The position numbers were made by a program, and so were the translations under genes. Shown piece by piece: positions 62,367 to 64,000 of a DNA stretch of 64,000 bases (within the stretch, counting starts at the first letter, position 1; each line of letters opens with the position of its first letter). The stretch is from assembly GCF_019880225.1 (NCBI RefSeq), contig NZ_CP082284.1, forward strand, positions 1,612,001-1,676,000. The letters run 5' to 3'. The notes under the pieces are model-generated. The model was given only the letters and a program-made list of their open reading frames with translations. It was not told the origin of the DNA and ran no database searches. This stretch comes from Halobaculum rubrum (GTDB lineage Archaea; Halobacteriota; Halobacteria; Halobacteriales; Haloferacaceae).

Positions 62367-64000
62367 ACCGACGACAACGCGCCGGCGGGCACGCGCGTCG
62401 GCGTCGACGTGGGCGGCACGTTCACGGACCTCGTGACGGTCCGCGACGGCCGGATCCGCGTCGACAAGACGCCGTCGACCCCCGACGCACCCGACGAGGG
62501 CGTCGTGACGGGCCTGCGCGGGCTCGACGCGCCCCTCGCCGAGGTCGACTTCCTCGGCCACGGAACGACCGTCGCGACCAACGCCGTGCTGGAGGGCGAG
62601 TGGGCCGACACTGCGCTCCTCACGACCGAGGGGTTCCGCGACGCCGTCGAGATCGGCCGTCAGACCCGTCCCGACATCTACGATTTCGAGGCGACCAAGC
62701 CCGATCCGGTGGTCCTCCGCGACCGCCGGTTCGAGGTCCCCGAACGGGTGGACGAGCGCGGCGAGGTGCTCCGTGAACTGGATGAGGACGCGGTTCGGGA
62801 CCTCGCCGCCGACCTCCGCGAGTCCGGGATCGACAGCGTCGCCGTCTCGCTTTTGTTCTCCTTCGAGCATCCCGCCCACGAGCGTCGTGTCCGGGAGATC
62901 CTCCGCGAGGAGGGCGTCGACGCCACCGTCTCCCTCTCGTCGGACGTGCTCCCGGAGATCCGCGAGTACGAGCGCACCCTGACGACCGCGATGAACGCCG
63001 CGCTCAAGCCCGTGATGGACGCGTATCTCGGCGCGCTCGCCGACGCCGTCGGCGACCTCGGGATCGACGCCCCCCTGCGCGTGATGGGGTCGAACGGCGG
63101 GCTGATGGCCGCCGAGGCGTCCCGCGAGCGTCCCGTCAACACCCTGCTGTCGGGGCCGGCGGCGGGCGTCCGCGGCGCAACCCACGTCGCCGGCCGGCGC
63201 GGCGTCGACGACCTGATCACGATGGACATGGGCGGCACCTCCTGTGACGTGAGCCTCGTGCGCGACGGCGACCCGCTCGTGACGACCGACACCGAGGTGG
63301 GCGAGTACCCCGTCTCGGTCCCGACCGTCGACATCCACACCGTCGGCGCCGGCGGCGGCTCCGTCGGCTACATCGACACGGGCGGCGCCCTCCGCGTCGG
63401 CCCGCGGTCGGCGGGCGCCCAGCCCGGCCCGGTCTGCTACAACCGCGGGGGGACCGAGCCGACCGTCACCGACGCCCACCTCGTGCTCGGCCGGATCGAC
63501 CCATCGGGCTTTCTCCCGGACGCGGTCTCTCGCGACGACGACCGCGTCCGCGACGCCTTCGCCCGGCTGGCGGAGACCGTCGCCGGCGACCCCGACGCGA
63601 CCGAGGCCGCCGCCCGCGGCCTGCTCGACGTGGCGAACGCGAACATGCGCCGCGCGCTCCGCGTCGTCAGCGTCGAGCGCGGCTACGACCCCCGCGAGTT
63701 CGCCCTCGTCGCGTTCGGCGGGGCCGGCCCCCTCCACGCGACCGCGCTGGCCGACGCCCTCGACGTTCCCGAGGTGATCGTCCCGCGGGCCGCCGGCGTC
63801 CTCTCCGCGCTTGGGCTGCTCATCAGCGACGTGGTGTACGACTACTCCACCTCGATGGTGCGCCGCTGGGACGACGTCGACCCGGCAACCCTCCGCGACG
63901 CCTACGAGTCGTTCGAGGCCGAGGGACGGACGGAACTCCGGGAGGCCGGCCGCGCGGACGACGCGATGGCCTTCGAGCGCACGCTCGACCTGCGGTACGC
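62364..64000 (+). CDS. hyuA: Hydantoinase/oxoprolinase HyuA-type ATPase, 3' end outside the window
   Basis: ATP-dependent ring-opening hydrolase acting on hydantoins, 5-oxoproline or related cyclic amides (also acetone carboxylase-like). The N-terminal nucleotide site is [12 protein letters not shown] (about residues 13-24). The central domain has [16 protein letters not shown] (about 209-224), [20 protein letters not shown] and [16 protein letters not shown] (about 289-304). About 545 residues are inside the window; relatives are around 680 in length and usually followed by HyuB. Divergent from the amidase. The frame is open to the last base. Confidence 0.88.
   Translation, partial: MTDDNAPAGTRVGVDVGGTFTDLVTVRDGRIRVDKTPSTPDAPDEGVVTGLRGLDAPLAEVDFLGHGTTVATNAVLEGEWADTALLTTEGFRDAVEIGRQTRPDIYDFEATKPDPVVLRDRRFEVPERVDERGEVLRELDEDAVRDLAADLRESGIDSVAVSLLFSFEHPAHERRVREILREEGVDATVSLSSDVLPEIREYERTLTTAMNAALKPVMDAYLGALADAVGDLGIDAPLRVMGSNGGLMAAEASRERPVNTLLSGPAAGVRGATHVAGRRGVDDLITMDMGGTSCDVSLVRDGDPLVTTDTEVGEYPVSVPTVDIHTVGAGGGSVGYIDTGGALRVGPRSAGAQPGPVCYNRGGTEPTVTDAHLVLGRIDPSGFLPDAVSRDDDRVRDAFARLAETVAGDPDATEAAARGLLDVANANMRRALRVVSVERGYDPREFALVAFGGAGPLHATALADALDVPEVIVPRAAGVLSALGLLISDVVYDYSTSMVRRWDDVDPATLRDAYESFEAEGRTELREAGRADDAMAFERTLDLRY

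Overview
The window is a piece of a haloarchaeal (class Halobacteria) chromosome. The evidence is a GC-rich sequence with acidic proteins, TATA boxes about 25-30 bases ahead of start codons (leaderless transcripts), Tat-type lipoprotein signals, and archaeal core genes: proteasome-activating nucleotidase, aIF5B-type IF-2, Nob1, SecF-SecD, Pus10, TrmY, TgtA, ArcS and an archaellin. The genus cannot be assigned from what is visible.

Layout. Bases 1-4350 are an AT-richer accessory patch: the 3' part of a large PAS/LOV histidine kinase cut by the window edge, a DDE transposase, and a methyltransferase-like remnant. From about 4800 to 32200 the sequence is mostly household genes: PepF, PAN, pyruvoyl arginine decarboxylase, IF-2, a second histidine kinase, a PRC-barrel protein with Nob1, phosphoglucose isomerase, SecF-SecD, a VapBC pair, RNase HII, Pus10, a DICT protein, an amidohydrolase, an MFS transporter, pyroglutamyl peptidase and an M28 peptidase. 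Three GC-rich repeat clusters (8003-8189, 16561-16679, 42584-42788) lie between genes.

From 32200 to 41800 there is an HTH regulator, a cytoplasmic gamma-glutamyltransferase-like enzyme and a complete five-gene oligopeptide-type ABC operon on the minus strand. TrmY and a tRNA-Pro(CGG) follow; partial copies of the tRNA 3' half lie just downstream. Then come an AI-2E family permease, a Tat-exported protein ending in a pure Asp/Glu tail, a lone archaellin, and an orphan IS605/IS1341-type right end that looks like an omega-RNA scaffold with its guide.

From 46900 to 54100 are a P-loop kinase, an arylsulfotransferase-like propeller, a NUDIX hydrolase, a CPBP protease and the archaeosine genes tgtA-arcS. 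From 54150 to the right edge lies a second peptide-type ABC operon with a fused double ATPase. It is led by a DUF1028 Ntn-hydrolase-like gene, with an amidase upstream and a divergent HyuA hydantoinase/oxoprolinase gene that runs off the window.

How the genes fit together. TgtA and ArcS make archaeosine at tRNA G15, while Pus10 and TrmY make (methyl)pseudouridine at position 54. Two peptide-type importers sit beside enzymes that act on gamma-glutamyl, pyroglutamyl, amide or cyclic-amide bonds. This suggests, by inference only, scavenging of modified peptides or cyclic amides. No CRISPR array, rRNA or prophage was seen.
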